This document shows positions 1 to 8,295 of a DNA stretch of 64,000 nucleotides, one piece after another. Location of the stretch: positions 1-64,000 of the IMG/VR virus record IMGVR_UViG_3300024354_000015. One strand, written 5' to 3'. Every line of letters begins with the position of its first letter. Position 1 is the stretch's first letter. A model generated the notes under the pieces. It was given only the letters and a program-made list of their open reading frames with translations, did not search any database and was not told where the DNA came from. The position numbers were made by a program, and so were the translations under genes. The DNA comes from a virus.

Positions 1-1143
1 TTCAAACAGTGGTGTATTCCGGTAGAAGGCTTCGTAGAGATCGGGAACTTCGTTGGGGTCAAAGAAGGTAATGTTTTCTCTGTTTTTAAATCTGCGCCAG
101 AAGAACGCACTGAGAACCACTCCATAGTCCATATGACGGACCCTTGTCTCATCTGTACCCTGATTATTTTTAAGCACAATAAGATCATCAAACTGATGAT
201 GCCAAATAGGATAGAAAACAGTAGCACTAGCATTACGAATACCTCCCTGTGAGCAACTACGTAGATCACCGAACCACTTTTTAAGGAATGGAATCATTCC
301 TGTATGCATAATTTCGCCACCACGTATGGGACTACCTAGTGGACGTAGACGTCCTATCTCCAAGCCGATGCCTGCACGTTTGCTGGCATACTTGGCCATC
401 ATCTCGCCGCTAGCGAATATACTGTCCAAATCATCATCAGACCTAATAAGAACGCAACTAGAAAATTGTTTAGTCGGAGTGCCAAGACCAGCAAGGACAG
501 GAGTAGCAAGAGTAAAAAGACCATCACTAGCAGCATTATAATATTCCTTAATGTAACGCATACGAGCAGTCTGCGGTTCTTCTTTATGAAAGACCGTGGC
601 GGCTGCCACCATATATCTAACCTGTGGCGTTTCGTAAATTTCCTTGGTGCTGCGATTACGCACCAGATATTTTTCTATTAGCTGTTCAATGGCAGCATAA
701 CTGTATTGCTCGTCTTTGTTATGGTCGATAAACTCGTCCATCTTGTTCCATTCTTCTTCAGTGTACCACTCAAGAAGTTCAGGAGTATAAAGTCCCACTG
801 CTACATTCTTTTTTATAATTTCGTATAGCCTGGGCACAGTATATTGGCCATAGACATCCTTGCGCAACATACTAAGGCGCTGTTTACCCGCCACGTATTG
901 ATAGTTTACGTGACCTAGGTCAGGATTATTTTCTACATCAATAAGATTTACTATGGCACGTAGAGTAATTTCATCTATCTCACGTGTAGTGATGCCGTCG
1001 TAAAAATGAGGCTGTGCTGTAATTTCGATCATTGATTGGCTGACATCAGCAGTGCCACTACAGACCTTGGCAATCTGTGTCTGCCATTTTTCTAACATTA
1101 GGGGTTCTTTAGTTCCATCTCTTTTTGTTACTTGAATTTGCAT
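1..1143 (-). CDS. nrdA: Ribonucleotide reductase class Ia large subunit, 3' part missing
   Basis: Reading on the minus strand from an ATG at 1143, 381 codons stay open to the window edge, so the C-terminal half is missing. The start (MQIQVTKRDGTKEP) is an ATP-cone like that of E. coli NrdA. It is followed by family blocks FYDGITTREI, TPTKQFSSCVLI (with the first redox-active Cys), KRAGIGLEIGRLR, GSPIRGGE and RVRHMDYGV. The enzyme reduces ribonucleoside diphosphates to dNDPs for phage DNA synthesis. The partner NrdB would be expected just outside the window. Identity is certain at family level; allosteric behaviour is not visible. Confidence 0.96.
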   Translation of the reverse strand, partial: MQIQVTKRDGTKEPLMLEKWQTQIAKVCSGTADVSQSMIEITAQPHFYDGITTREIDEITLRAIVNLIDVENNPDLGHVNYQYVAGKQRLSMLRKDVYGQYTVPRLYEIIKKNVAVGLYTPELLEWYTEEEWNKMDEFIDHNKDEQYSYAAIEQLIEKYLVRNRSTKEIYETPQVRYMVAAATVFHKEEPQTARMRYIKEYYNAASDGLFTLATPVLAGLGTPTKQFSSCVLIRSDDDLDSIFASGEMMAKYASKRAGIGLEIGRLRPLGSPIRGGEIMHTGMIPFLKKWFGDLRSCSQGGIRNASATVFYPIWHHQFDDLIVLKNNQGTDETRVRHMDYGVVLSAFFWRRFKNRENITFFDPNEVPDLYEAFYRNTPLFE

Positions 1144-1162
1144 AATTTGAGTCCAGTTTTTA

Positions 1163-1615
1163 TTATATTATATGTTTAAGCTCTAGCTCGGCAGAGTCGA
1201 TAGTTCTGACAAGCTGTAGGTCTGATTCGATGTGTTTTTTATTTACTACAGTGTCGTGAACTAAATTAAGCACATATTTTCCATCATCAATGAACACGGT
1301 GTTAAATTGCTCTCCGCTAGATCTATTTTTAAAAATTCTGATATCTATCATACTGTTCTGGCCGTGGTCGCTTAGGTAATAAGTATACACTATTCCTAGA
1401 GCTATTGCAAGATTACAGTACTCATTATCATAAATTAATTCCCAGGGATCAGGCCAATTTTTGACATTATCTGTGGTAAGGTAGTACTTAACAAAAGGAC
1501 AATAACTCCAAAGGTGAGAGATTTCCTTGATGGCCTGTTCCTTGTCTAAACTTGATATTCTAGATCTGAAACTTTGCCAAAAGCGAAGTCTCTCGTCGGG
1601 CTTCAAATTCCACAT
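1163..1615 (-). CDS. Hypothetical protein, 150 aa
   Basis: A soluble 150-residue protein without a recognised domain. It is rich in Trp and Tyr (WPDPWELIYDNEYCNLAIALGIVYTYY in the middle region, not quoted in full) and resembles the small uncharacterised proteins of marine T4-like phages. It sits 19 bases upstream of nrdA in the same direction and ends in TAA. No function is proposed. Confidence 0.75.
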   Translation of the reverse strand: MWNLKPDERLRFWQSFRSRISSLDKEQAIKEISHLWSYCPFVKYYLTTDNVKNWPDPWELIYDNEYCNLAIALGIVYTYYLSDHGQNSMIDIRIFKNRSSGEQFNTVFIDDGKYVLNLVHDTVVNKKHIESDLQLVRTIDSAELELKHII

Positions 1616-1637
1616 CGAGTAAGGAGTTTTTTAATAA

Positions 1638-2342
1638 TTATAAAGATTGAGCTTCGTAGCCTGTGCCAGATTCATTACCAGGTGTTTTAAGTAAATTATC
1701 TGGCGTGTAAAACATACTATTCATATAATAGTACAATTCAACATCTTCACTGCTTCTATTTTCAAATCTAATAGTAGCATATTCTATACCATCATCAAAC
1801 GTTCTAACATCAACATTAAAGTTCAAAAGGCTACTTGATGGAGACGGTTCACCATTGGAAATGTAGTCATCATTGATACTACTATCATAATCATCTAGAT
1901 TAGCATCATTTGTACCTGATCTAGCATTTTCTTTATAACTTATGGTAGCCACTCCTGACCTGCTGTAACCACCTGTTGTTCTTAATTGATATCTTATGTA
2001 GGTAGTGGGCTCAGCTTCAGTCAAAGGATATAAAACGAAAGGTATAGTTTCTAGAGTAGCAGGATCAGTGTTGCTAGAAGGAAGATTTTTGTACTTATTT
2101 GGAGGAATAGTTAATTTTATAACTTCATAAACACCAGAAAGACTTTCTGCAATGAAAGTGGCAAAACTTGCCTCTGTGACAATTTCTGTAACTCCAATTA
2201 CTGGAGCACCTTCTGCAAGGGTGCCATTACCTATATATAATCTTTGTGTATCTACACTGAAACCTAGCTCAGCACTGGCTAGTTGTGGTGGGCTTCCTGT
2301 GCCTCTACGATGTTTTATTTGAGAAATTTGTACAATTGCCAT
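1638..2342 (-). CDS. Fibre or baseplate-decorating protein with Mtd/HylP-like N terminus
   Basis: The first 45 residues (QIKHRRGTGSPPQLASAELG, then FSVDTQRLYIGNG) match the short repeat-like module that opens many phage tail-fibre and major-tropism-determinant proteins: 'RRGT...ELG...T..lyiGdG'. That module anchors the protein on the virion. The remaining ~190 residues are Ser/Asn/Asp-rich, beta-strand-like and unlike anything I recognise, as expected for a receptor-facing or decorating part. A CTAAATA box lies about 18 bases upstream of the start. Structural role is likely; position on the particle is unknown. Confidence 0.7.
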   Translation of the reverse strand: MAIVQISQIKHRRGTGSPPQLASAELGFSVDTQRLYIGNGTLAEGAPVIGVTEIVTEASFATFIAESLSGVYEVIKLTIPPNKYKNLPSSNTDPATLETIPFVLYPLTEAEPTTYIRYQLRTTGGYSRSGVATISYKENARSGTNDANLDDYDSSINDDYISNGEPSPSSSLLNFNVDVRTFDDGIEYATIRFENRSSEDVELYYYMNSMFYTPDNLLKTPGNESGTGYEAQSL

Positions 2343-2370
2343 ATACCTGCTCCTATTTCGTATTTAGCAG

Positions 2371-3081
2371 TTAGGCAGTTAGGTAGTAAAGTTCTACTCT
2401 ACGTAGCCACTGATCTTGCCAGTAAGCATAATCAGCCGGGGTCAGTTCAAACTCCTGATACTGTGGAGTAGCATAACTGCCATCAGGTAATTGCTCAGGG
2501 CGAGCACACATCAATATAACCCCAGACTTTATATCAGTGCCGTGAGTATTATTGTGTGCCTCTGCGTAGGCGACTAGCTGAATAAAATAATCATCTATCC
2601 ATTCTCGCTTCTTGGGTTTATTAGTTTGTTTAAAGTCCATAATAGCAGGCTTACCTTTCCACAGTCCAATACAGTCTGTGGTGCCGGCATAGAGTCCACT
2701 GTAATACACTGGCACTTCGCTACCCCAGTATTCAGTAACATTACCTAGTCCTTGAAGAATTACTTCAGCAGCCATAAACCAGCTGGGCTGGGCAAAGGGA
2801 TTAGTAGGTAATTCTCCGAGATCGTCATCACGTATATAACGTTCTAGATAGGTGTGCATACGAGTGCCACGGCTGGCTGCTTCGGTGGTAATAGCCTGTG
2901 CTTGTTTCTCACCTACTCGCGCTTTCCAGTCAGCCAGGACTTGCTTTTTTTCTGCTGGTGTAGTAGCAGCGAGAATAGTAGTGACACTGGGGACAGCCTT
3001 GCCGTCAGGCAAGCAATAGTGTCGCTTGCCGTCCTCAAATCGTCTAGTAAGAGTTTTATAGTCGTATCGTTGAGTAATCAT
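2371..3081 (-). CDS. PD-(D/E)XK exonuclease, MGME1-like
   Basis: A 236-residue nuclease of the RecB/MGME1-like group common in T4-like marine phages. Visible motifs are HYCLPDGKAVPSVTTIL at the N terminus, TRMHTYLE (alpha-helical motif), EVPVYYSGLYAGTTDCIGLW (core Asp) and PAIMDFKQTNKPK (the D-x-K active-site strand). The last part (FIQLVAYAEA) gives the conserved Q-x3-Y helix. It probably trims single-stranded DNA ends in recombination or repair. Its ATG directly abuts the iscA stop codon, so it is the last gene of the iscU operon. Confidence 0.8.
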   Translation of the reverse strand: MITQRYDYKTLTRRFEDGKRHYCLPDGKAVPSVTTILAATTPAEKKQVLADWKARVGEKQAQAITTEAASRGTRMHTYLERYIRDDDLGELPTNPFAQPSWFMAAEVILQGLGNVTEYWGSEVPVYYSGLYAGTTDCIGLWKGKPAIMDFKQTNKPKKREWIDDYFIQLVAYAEAHNNTHGTDIKSGVILMCARPEQLPDGSYATPQYQEFELTPADYAYWQDQWLRRVELYYLTA

Positions 3082-3408
3082 TTAAACTCTGAAACTTTCT
3101 CCGCAACCGCAGCGATCACGTTCGTTGGGATTAACAAACTCAAAACCTTCATTAAGGCCTTGGCGTCGGTAATCCATTGTAAGTCCATTGATGTAAGGCA
3201 AATCTTTGCCGCTAATCCAGACTTTTACACCATTAGAATCGTAGGTTGTCCATTCATTTGAATCAGGAACATTATCAACATATTCAAGTTTATAGGCTAG
3301 TCCGGAACAGCCCGTGGTCCTTACACCAATCATAATTCCCTGACCGCGACCACGTTTTTCTATTTGCTGTTTTACTTTTTTTGCTGCTGTATCTGTAAGT
3401 GTAACCAT
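3082..3408 (-). CDS. iscA: A-type iron-sulfur carrier protein
   Basis: At 108 residues this is full length for IscA/HesB. The three ligand cysteines are present: Cys34 (TTGCSG) and the C-terminal Cys100-Gly-Cys102 (DRCGCGESF). IscA-type proteins receive a cluster from a scaffold and pass it to apo-enzymes. The start overlaps the upstream radical SAM stop as TAATG, so the genes are translationally coupled. Marine phages are known to carry hesB-like genes. Here the direct link with iscU and a radical SAM gene suggests delivery of clusters to phage enzymes. Confidence 0.93.
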   Translation of the reverse strand: MVTLTDTAAKKVKQQIEKRGRGQGIMIGVRTTGCSGLAYKLEYVDNVPDSNEWTTYDSNGVKVWISGKDLPYINGLTMDYRRQGLNEGFEFVNPNERDRCGCGESFRV

Positions 3409-5135
3409 TATGCATACTCCGGAATTTTAATAATTCTACTTTTTCTACCGTTTTTAAAAAAGTTTGTTCTTTGTGTTTTGTCAACATTTTCCAAAACTAG
3501 TTTAGTAATGCTATCTGCAAACGCCCAGTGACTGGCAGCATAACCATATTCACAAGCCGAATATATTTTATTATTTAAATCTAAATCTACAGTGTAGTAA
3601 TAACTGTCTTTTTCTTTCCAATTAGTATATAGGTTTTCTCTTAACCCGTGATAATATTTGGTTTTAGTAAAAGCTGTAACAATTTTTTCAAAATCAAAAT
3701 TTAAATATTGATATAAAAACTTGAAGGTAGTAAGTGTAACATAAAATTGTGTAATAACCGACATTTCTACCATATCTGATTCAGAAAAAGATACACAAGA
3801 GGACATAAATGTGCCACGGAAGTACTTATGGTCTGCACTGTATCTTATACTATCGCTATAGGTAGGTTTCCATTTAGCAGCATATTCAGGATTCATATAG
3901 GCTGGACTGCTAGGTAACAAAGAATGTAAAAAGGGCTGAAGTACAATATTATGTCTAGCTATTTCTGCAAGTGTAGCTCTCCAGCTTTCTTTAGTTTGTC
4001 CCGGTAGGCCTTGAATTACTTGTACCTTGGTTTGTATTTGGGGATATGACTCTCGCAGTTCGTAGGCCATCTTTAAATGATCGTCCCAGCCTACATCAGG
4101 TCTATCGATGTTTTTAAGCACCTCTTTATTGATATCCTGAACTGCTAACATAAAACCAAGTCCAGTAGATTCAGTAAAATTGTTTGTGTTAATTCTAGCA
4201 ATAATATGAAACATCTTTAACACATTGTCTTTTTTAAGTTTAGCAAAATTGCCGTCTACTTTGAAACCTGCATTTTCCTTGGTATTTTTTTCAAGAATAT
4301 ATTTTACTAGATCTATATCTTCCTCGTATTGTCCCACGTTGGCATCTGATAATAATATATTTTTGATTCCTAGTTCCTGGAATAAATCTATTTCATCCTG
4401 ATAGCTGCCTTTGCGTCTAGTAGTTTTGTTAGTAAACCCTGAGTTCCAGTCACAAAAAGTACAAGCGTAGGGGCAGCCTCGTGTGAGTTCGTAGGGCATA
4501 CTTACTTCGTAACCCTGTTGGAAAATATCTTTTATTATTCTAGAAAAATAATCTCGATTATACAAATAGGGACTTGTTTTATTCTGTGGAACATATTTCC
4601 ATTCTGCGACTATCTGTTTATTTTTTTCCTTATCAAACCACGCAAGATTAGAAACATTAAATGCTATTAATTTTTTATCGTTTACAATACTATTAACTAA
4701 GTCAGCAAAAGCATTTTCGCCGGAAGCATAGATAGCATAGTCAACAAAAGGATATTTTGTAAAAAAATCTGGATTTTGTGCAACATCTATATGCGGTCCC
4801 CCCACAACTATTTTAGTTTGTGAAGGAATATGAGGCTTAATAGCCTCTAATTGTTCCATAATACTATCGTGATTCCAAATATAATGGCCTGTGCAAAATA
4901 GATCAGGTTTTTCTTTGTTTATTATGTCTATTAGTTCTTGATTGTTTTTTTCAAACTGTATAGGCAATAACCATTCTACCTTATTAGCTAAATCTGGATT
5001 GTTAAGTTCCAAGTGCGTTTTAAGATATACACTGGCTAGAGATGGATAAACAGTCTGTATACCGTCTCTGAAATAATCAAAATCAAAAGAAGCTGCAAAT
5101 ACTGCTACTTTATGATAAAATAAAACTTTTATCAT
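3408..5135 (-). CDS. B12-binding-domain radical SAM protein
   Basis: 575 residues. An N-terminal cobalamin-type Rossmann domain (KIVVGGPHID, about residues 108-117) precedes a radical SAM core with the CxxxCxxC cluster motif at Cys221, Cys225 and Cys228 (TRGCPYACTFCDW). The ~200-residue C-terminal region is specific to this protein. Such enzymes cleave SAM at a [4Fe-4S] cluster to start radical chemistry, often methylation or ring rearrangement. The substrate cannot be read. It lies between iscU (ATGA overlap at 5132-5135) and iscA (TAATG overlap at 3406-3410), which links it to cluster assembly. Confidence 0.88.
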   Translation of the reverse strand: MIKVLFYHKVAVFAASFDFDYFRDGIQTVYPSLASVYLKTHLELNNPDLANKVEWLLPIQFEKNNQELIDIINKEKPDLFCTGHYIWNHDSIMEQLEAIKPHIPSQTKIVVGGPHIDVAQNPDFFTKYPFVDYAIYASGENAFADLVNSIVNDKKLIAFNVSNLAWFDKEKNKQIVAEWKYVPQNKTSPYLYNRDYFSRIIKDIFQQGYEVSMPYELTRGCPYACTFCDWNSGFTNKTTRRKGSYQDEIDLFQELGIKNILLSDANVGQYEEDIDLVKYILEKNTKENAGFKVDGNFAKLKKDNVLKMFHIIARINTNNFTESTGLGFMLAVQDINKEVLKNIDRPDVGWDDHLKMAYELRESYPQIQTKVQVIQGLPGQTKESWRATLAEIARHNIVLQPFLHSLLPSSPAYMNPEYAAKWKPTYSDSIRYSADHKYFRGTFMSSCVSFSESDMVEMSVITQFYVTLTTFKFLYQYLNFDFEKIVTAFTKTKYYHGLRENLYTNWKEKDSYYYTVDLDLNNKIYSACEYGYAASHWAFADSITKLVLENVDKTQRTNFFKNGRKSRIIKIPEYA

Positions 5136-5518
5136 TGATCTGCTAAATGTTTACTTTTATAGTCTGCTAGGGCCGCTTTAATTGCATCTTCCGCCAATAT
5201 GGAACAGTGGATTTTGACTGGAGGTAACGCGAGTTCTTCCGCAATATCGGTATTCTTAATCGCTGCCGCCTCGTTAATACTCTTTCCTTTAAGCCACGTA
5301 GTGACAAGCGACGAAGATGCGATCGCTGAACCGCAACCATAAGTCTTAAATTTGGCATCTGTAATAATGTCATCTTCTACCTTAATTTGCAATTGTAAAA
5401 CATCTCCACAGGCAGGTGCGCCTACTAGACCAGTTCCCACTGCTGGGTCATTTTTATCTAATTTACCTACATTTCTTGGATTTTCGTAATGATCTACTAC
5501 CTGATCCGAATATGCCAT
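5132..5518 (-). CDS. iscU: Iron-sulfur cluster assembly scaffold IscU
   Basis: At 128 residues this is the length of bacterial IscU. All three cluster ligands are present: Cys37 (APACGDVL), Cys62 (YGCGSA) and Cys105 (HCSILAEDA). Asp39 follows Cys37, as in active IscU. The HscA-binding LPPVK motif is at residues 98-102, so it looks able to use the host HscA/HscB chaperones. It builds [2Fe-2S] clusters from host cysteine desulfurase sulfur. It is first in the iscU / radical SAM / iscA / nuclease operon. Confidence 0.94.
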   Translation of the reverse strand: MAYSDQVVDHYENPRNVGKLDKNDPAVGTGLVGAPACGDVLQLQIKVEDDIITDAKFKTYGCGSAIASSSLVTTWLKGKSINEAAAIKNTDIAEELALPPVKIHCSILAEDAIKAALADYKSKHLADQ

Positions 5519-5617
5519 TCTTGTCTCCTATATCTATATTTAATGTAAAAATGAGTCGCTGAAACTTTGGCCTAGTCTATACTATTTTGGGCCTATTGTA
5601 AAGTAAAAAGAGTGTTT

Positions 5618-6106
5618 TTATTTTTGTCTACGTTTTACTGCTTTGTTGGCCATTGCACTGACAGTTTGCTGAGAATTATCTGGCATATTAGCACTAGATA
5701 GATTGTCAGTATCATTGGTTTTGAATGTAACCGTGTCTGGTTCAATATTTTTGACTACATTTTTTACAGCGGGATTTCTGTCATTTAGATCCCTTAACGC
5801 ATCAGCAGTAAAACTATCAGTGCGTAGGGCATTGCCCAGTTGATCCAGAACGGCATCAATGTCCATTCTGGGTTCCATTTTATTTTTTATAATTCTTTGC
5901 TGAATCTGTGCTAGAGCTGCCACAGCAGGCATATCTTTTTTAGCGAGCTCTTGTTTGTGAAGTTGTTTATGTTTGAGTTCTGCTTTGCTCATTGGACTCG
6001 TTGGAGAGGCCTGACCCGGCTGTTCCAAACCCATTGGTTGCATATCAAGAGGGGGTGCAGGAGGCGCCAAGGGCGCCTGCTCGCTGACAAACTCTTTAAG
6101 ACGCAT
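5618..6106 (-). CDS. Putative capsid-internal protein with MRLKEF leader
   Basis: 162 residues with no known catalytic fold. The first residues MRLKEFVSEQ resemble the capsid-targeting leader of T4 internal proteins: a short amphipathic start followed by an acid, which the gp21 protease cleaves. After that come a Pro/Met-rich linker (residues 10-40) and a charged helical body. The TAATG overlap at 6104-6108 couples it to the upstream gene. Internal-protein role is inferred from the leader only. Confidence 0.6.
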   Translation of the reverse strand: MRLKEFVSEQAPLAPPAPPLDMQPMGLEQPGQASPTSPMSKAELKHKQLHKQELAKKDMPAVAALAQIQQRIIKNKMEPRMDIDAVLDQLGNALRTDSFTADALRDLNDRNPAVKNVVKNIEPDTVTFKTNDTDNLSSANMPDNSQQTVSAMANKAVKRRQK

Positions 6107-6777
6107 TATCTACGCTCACGACCTAGAGGCTCGTTACCGCCCACTGCTGCTGCGCTGGCTGCGAAATCATCTTGTGGTTCTTCTTCTTGATCTAGGTCAC
6201 TTACTTCAGGCTCCGGGCTGGACTCAGGACTTGGTCCCAGTGGTTCATTCATAGGAGCTTCCTCACCAGCTAATTGTCTAGCGCCACTGTCTAATGACTC
6301 TCTTGTAGAGTTTAAAACTGTAAGTAAATTGTTTAATGCTTCCTGTGCCTTGTTCTTAAAGCCGTCAGCCTGAGCTGTACCGATTTGATCCTTAATAGTA
6401 TCTAGTAAGGGAGGTAATTGCTCATTTAACATCTTGCTAGCATCTGTGATCATATCCTGAATACTATCAACCATATCCTTGGCTGCTAATACTGCTTCTG
6501 CACTTTCTAGTTCACCTTCTAGTAGCACATCCTGTTGTTTGATCCACTCTGTAAGTCCTTCACGAACCATAAGCATTTCCATATACTGAGGATCACGTTC
6601 GGCGCTGTGTATAGCAGCACTGCGACGTATGCGGTCTAGGCCCTCGTCCAGGGCTAGCTTGAGACGCTGGGCCTTGGCGTAGTCTAGTTTATCGTAGTCA
6701 ATTTTAAACCCGAAACGGCTTTCCATCACGCGGTTTAATTTCTTGGTTTTTTGTGGTGTTAGTTCTTTTAAGTTCAT
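6106..6777 (-). CDS. Conserved helical protein, probable virion or head component
   Basis: 223 residues. The N terminus MNLKELTPQKTKKLNRVMES and a predominantly helical middle match a conserved marine T4-like protein of unknown function. The last 60 residues are acidic, Pro/Glu-rich and disordered. The start again resembles a capsid-targeting leader. The upstream neighbour overlaps by ATGA (6774-6777). A head-associated role is an inference from the leader and neighbourhood. Confidence 0.65.
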   Translation of the reverse strand: MNLKELTPQKTKKLNRVMESRFGFKIDYDKLDYAKAQRLKLALDEGLDRIRRSAAIHSAERDPQYMEMLMVREGLTEWIKQQDVLLEGELESAEAVLAAKDMVDSIQDMITDASKMLNEQLPPLLDTIKDQIGTAQADGFKNKAQEALNNLLTVLNSTRESLDSGARQLAGEEAPMNEPLGPSPESSPEPEVSDLDQEEEPQDDFAASAAAVGGNEPLGRERR

Positions 6778-7298
6778 AATAGGTCTTCCCAGATTTTAAT
6801 GTATTTAGCACTTTCCAAACTTTCTTCCAGTTCTCGTTTAGCATTAGCTAGTGAAAGCTTGGATTCGTGATATCTAGTAGTATAAAGCAGCTTTTTAAAA
6901 TCATCTAGATTTGTTGTTCTATTGTTTAGCTTTTCTCTATAAAATTCTGTATCTTCGTAGCGTCTAGCAGTTTCCTGATCTGCATAAAGTATCTTATCAG
7001 CTAGTCTAAACTGATTTAGTGTAGTCAGAGCACAGTAGAAAATTGCAGCGGCCCTACTGTAAAAAATATGCACTTTAACCCCTGTTGTATCCACACGGTA
7101 GATATGAGTGCCTTGATGTCTTATTACAAAATTGCCTATAGTCCAGGTATTTTTGTTTATTTCTATGCAAAGTGGTACACGGGACCGTGATCTTATACGT
7201 CTATACTCTTGCTTGGTCCAGTTTTTTATTTTATCTAGTGCTAGATCTATTATGATCTGCCCTAGTTGGTTGTTTGTAAATGATTTGGTTGTTGTCAT
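6774..7298 (-). CDS. Hypothetical protein, 174 aa
   Basis: Basic N-terminal region (QEYRRIRSRSRVPLCIEINK) followed by a short beta-rich part (TWTIGNFVIRHQGTHIYRV) and a helical C-terminal half. No motif is recognised. It overlaps the downstream gene by four bases and the upstream gene by 68 bases in another frame. The overlap makes the exact start uncertain, but there is no later Met near the N terminus. Function unknown. Confidence 0.7.
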   Translation of the reverse strand: MTTTKSFTNNQLGQIIIDLALDKIKNWTKQEYRRIRSRSRVPLCIEINKNTWTIGNFVIRHQGTHIYRVDTTGVKVHIFYSRAAAIFYCALTTLNQFRLADKILYADQETARRYEDTEFYREKLNNRTTNLDDFKKLLYTTRYHESKLSLANAKRELEESLESAKYIKIWEDLL

Positions 7299-7476
7299 TG
7301 ATTCTCAATAGTAGATCTTTATTTACAAGTTGATTGGCTATCAACTGTTGTCTCTCCGACAGATCTGACTTTAAAATTGATTCCTTGGTTCTAAGTTCCT
7401 TGAGTAGCTCTGCTTCTTCGTTGTTGAGAGCTACGTGCAATTTTGTATTGGCTTTAAGGATTTCAGTTATTTTCAT
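7231..7476 (-). CDS. Small winged-helix-like phage protein with MKITEI leader
   Basis: 81 residues. The body (SERQQLIANQLVNKDLLLRI then NDNNQIIYK) has the helix-strand pattern of a small winged-helix module that recurs in T4-like marine phages. The N terminus MKITEILKAN looks like a capsid-targeting leader. Its last 23 codons overlap the next gene in a different frame. Function unknown; DNA binding inside the head would fit but is speculative. Confidence 0.6.
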   Translation of the reverse strand: MKITEILKANTKLHVALNNEEAELLKELRTKESILKSDLSERQQLIANQLVNKDLLLRINDNNQIIYKQPTRADHNRSSTR

Positions 7477-7733
7477 TTGGTGGCTAGATGTACTAAAAGT
7501 CCTATTACTGCTGTTAGTAAGATGCCCAGTACACTTGTGCCAATCGTTATGAACTGTTTATCAGTATTACTGGATTTGTGTGAAATAGTATCACGTATAG
7601 CCACCAGATGTTCTTCTACGTTTTCCAAACGTTTGTCTATTCCCGCAATTCTGCTTTCCAGTTGCTTATAACGTTCAGCGCAGAGTTCAACGTGCGCTTC
7701 TAGGTTTTCTTTTTCTATGTCTGTAGAGCTCAT
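7473..7733 (-). CDS. Coiled-coil membrane protein, XhlA-like
   Basis: 86 residues: a heptad-patterned coiled coil (about residues 5-55) followed by one C-terminal transmembrane helix (ITIGTSVLGILLTAVIGLLV) and a short positive tail. This is the layout of XhlA/holin-accessory type phage proteins, which are associated with lysis in other phages. The four-base ATGA overlap couples it to the next gene. The lysis role is not proven by sequence. Confidence 0.65.
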   Translation of the reverse strand: MSSTDIEKENLEAHVELCAERYKQLESRIAGIDKRLENVEEHLVAIRDTISHKSSNTDKQFITIGTSVLGILLTAVIGLLVHLATK

Positions 7734-7785
7734 TTTATTAATATTTTACTGACCCTGTATTTAGTAACTGCAAAATTTTAGTAAA

Positions 7786-7813
7786 AAATAAGGCAACCTA
7801 GGTTGCCTTATTT
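7786..7813 (-). terminator. Rho-independent terminator, perfect 28-bp palindrome
   Basis: The 14-base half-site AAATAAGGCAACCT is followed by its exact reverse complement. On the minus strand the stem is followed by TTTTTT. It lies just after the stop of the 7839-8222 gene and would end that transcript. Confidence 0.8.
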
Positions 7814-7838
7814 GACTTCTTTTATACTTACCTAGATA

Positions 7839-8222
7839 TTAGGAAAGTTGTAGTTTCATACCTACGTTGGTTACAGTAGTAGAAATATTAATACTTGCAC
7901 CTGTTAGTGCTGCATTAATGTTGGACTGTAGAGTGCTGGTTGTCCAATCACTTTCTTCTACTAATACACTTAGTAGAGGGCTGTCTACCTGATAGGCTAG
8001 GATAGTAGCGCGACTAGAGATAGCTCTTAGTGCAACTTCAATTGCTTCGCCTGCGCCAAATGCTGTAGCAATACTTGCATTAGCATTAACACCAAAAGCC
8101 TGAACTGGCTTACCGATACCGGTAGAGATAATAACTGCTTGTGAGTCTTGATTGCTAATGGCTGCATTAGCTGTGTTAGTTACTGGACTAGCACCACCAT
8201 TGGTTCTTGTAAATACTGGCAT
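7839..8222 (-). CDS. Small Ala/Ser/Thr-rich protein, probably structural
   Basis: 127 residues, low in charge and rich in Ala, Ser, Thr and Val, without Cys or catalytic motifs. The composition is that of phage head or tail decoration proteins. It is a single-gene unit: a TATAAATAA late-promoter box lies 40 bases upstream and a strong terminator directly follows. Late expression supports a virion role. No named family recognised. Confidence 0.65.
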   Translation of the reverse strand: MPVFTRTNGGASPVTNTANAAISNQDSQAVIISTGIGKPVQAFGVNANASIATAFGAGEAIEVALRAISSRATILAYQVDSPLLSVLVEESDWTTSTLQSNINAALTGASINISTTVTNVGMKLQLS

Positions 8223-8262
8223 TTTCTTGTTCCTTTAAAAATTCTGCGCACTGCGCATATCA

Positions 8263-8271
8263 TTATTTATA
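8263..8271 (-). promoter_or_regulatory. T4-type late promoter box TATAAATAA
   Basis: Exact match to the T4 late -10 consensus TATAAATA on the minus strand, upstream of the single-gene late unit 7839-8222. T4-like phages recognise this box with the gp55 sigma factor and the sliding clamp. Confidence 0.65.
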
Positions 8272-8295
8272 CCAAATGTATTAATTATCTTGGAA

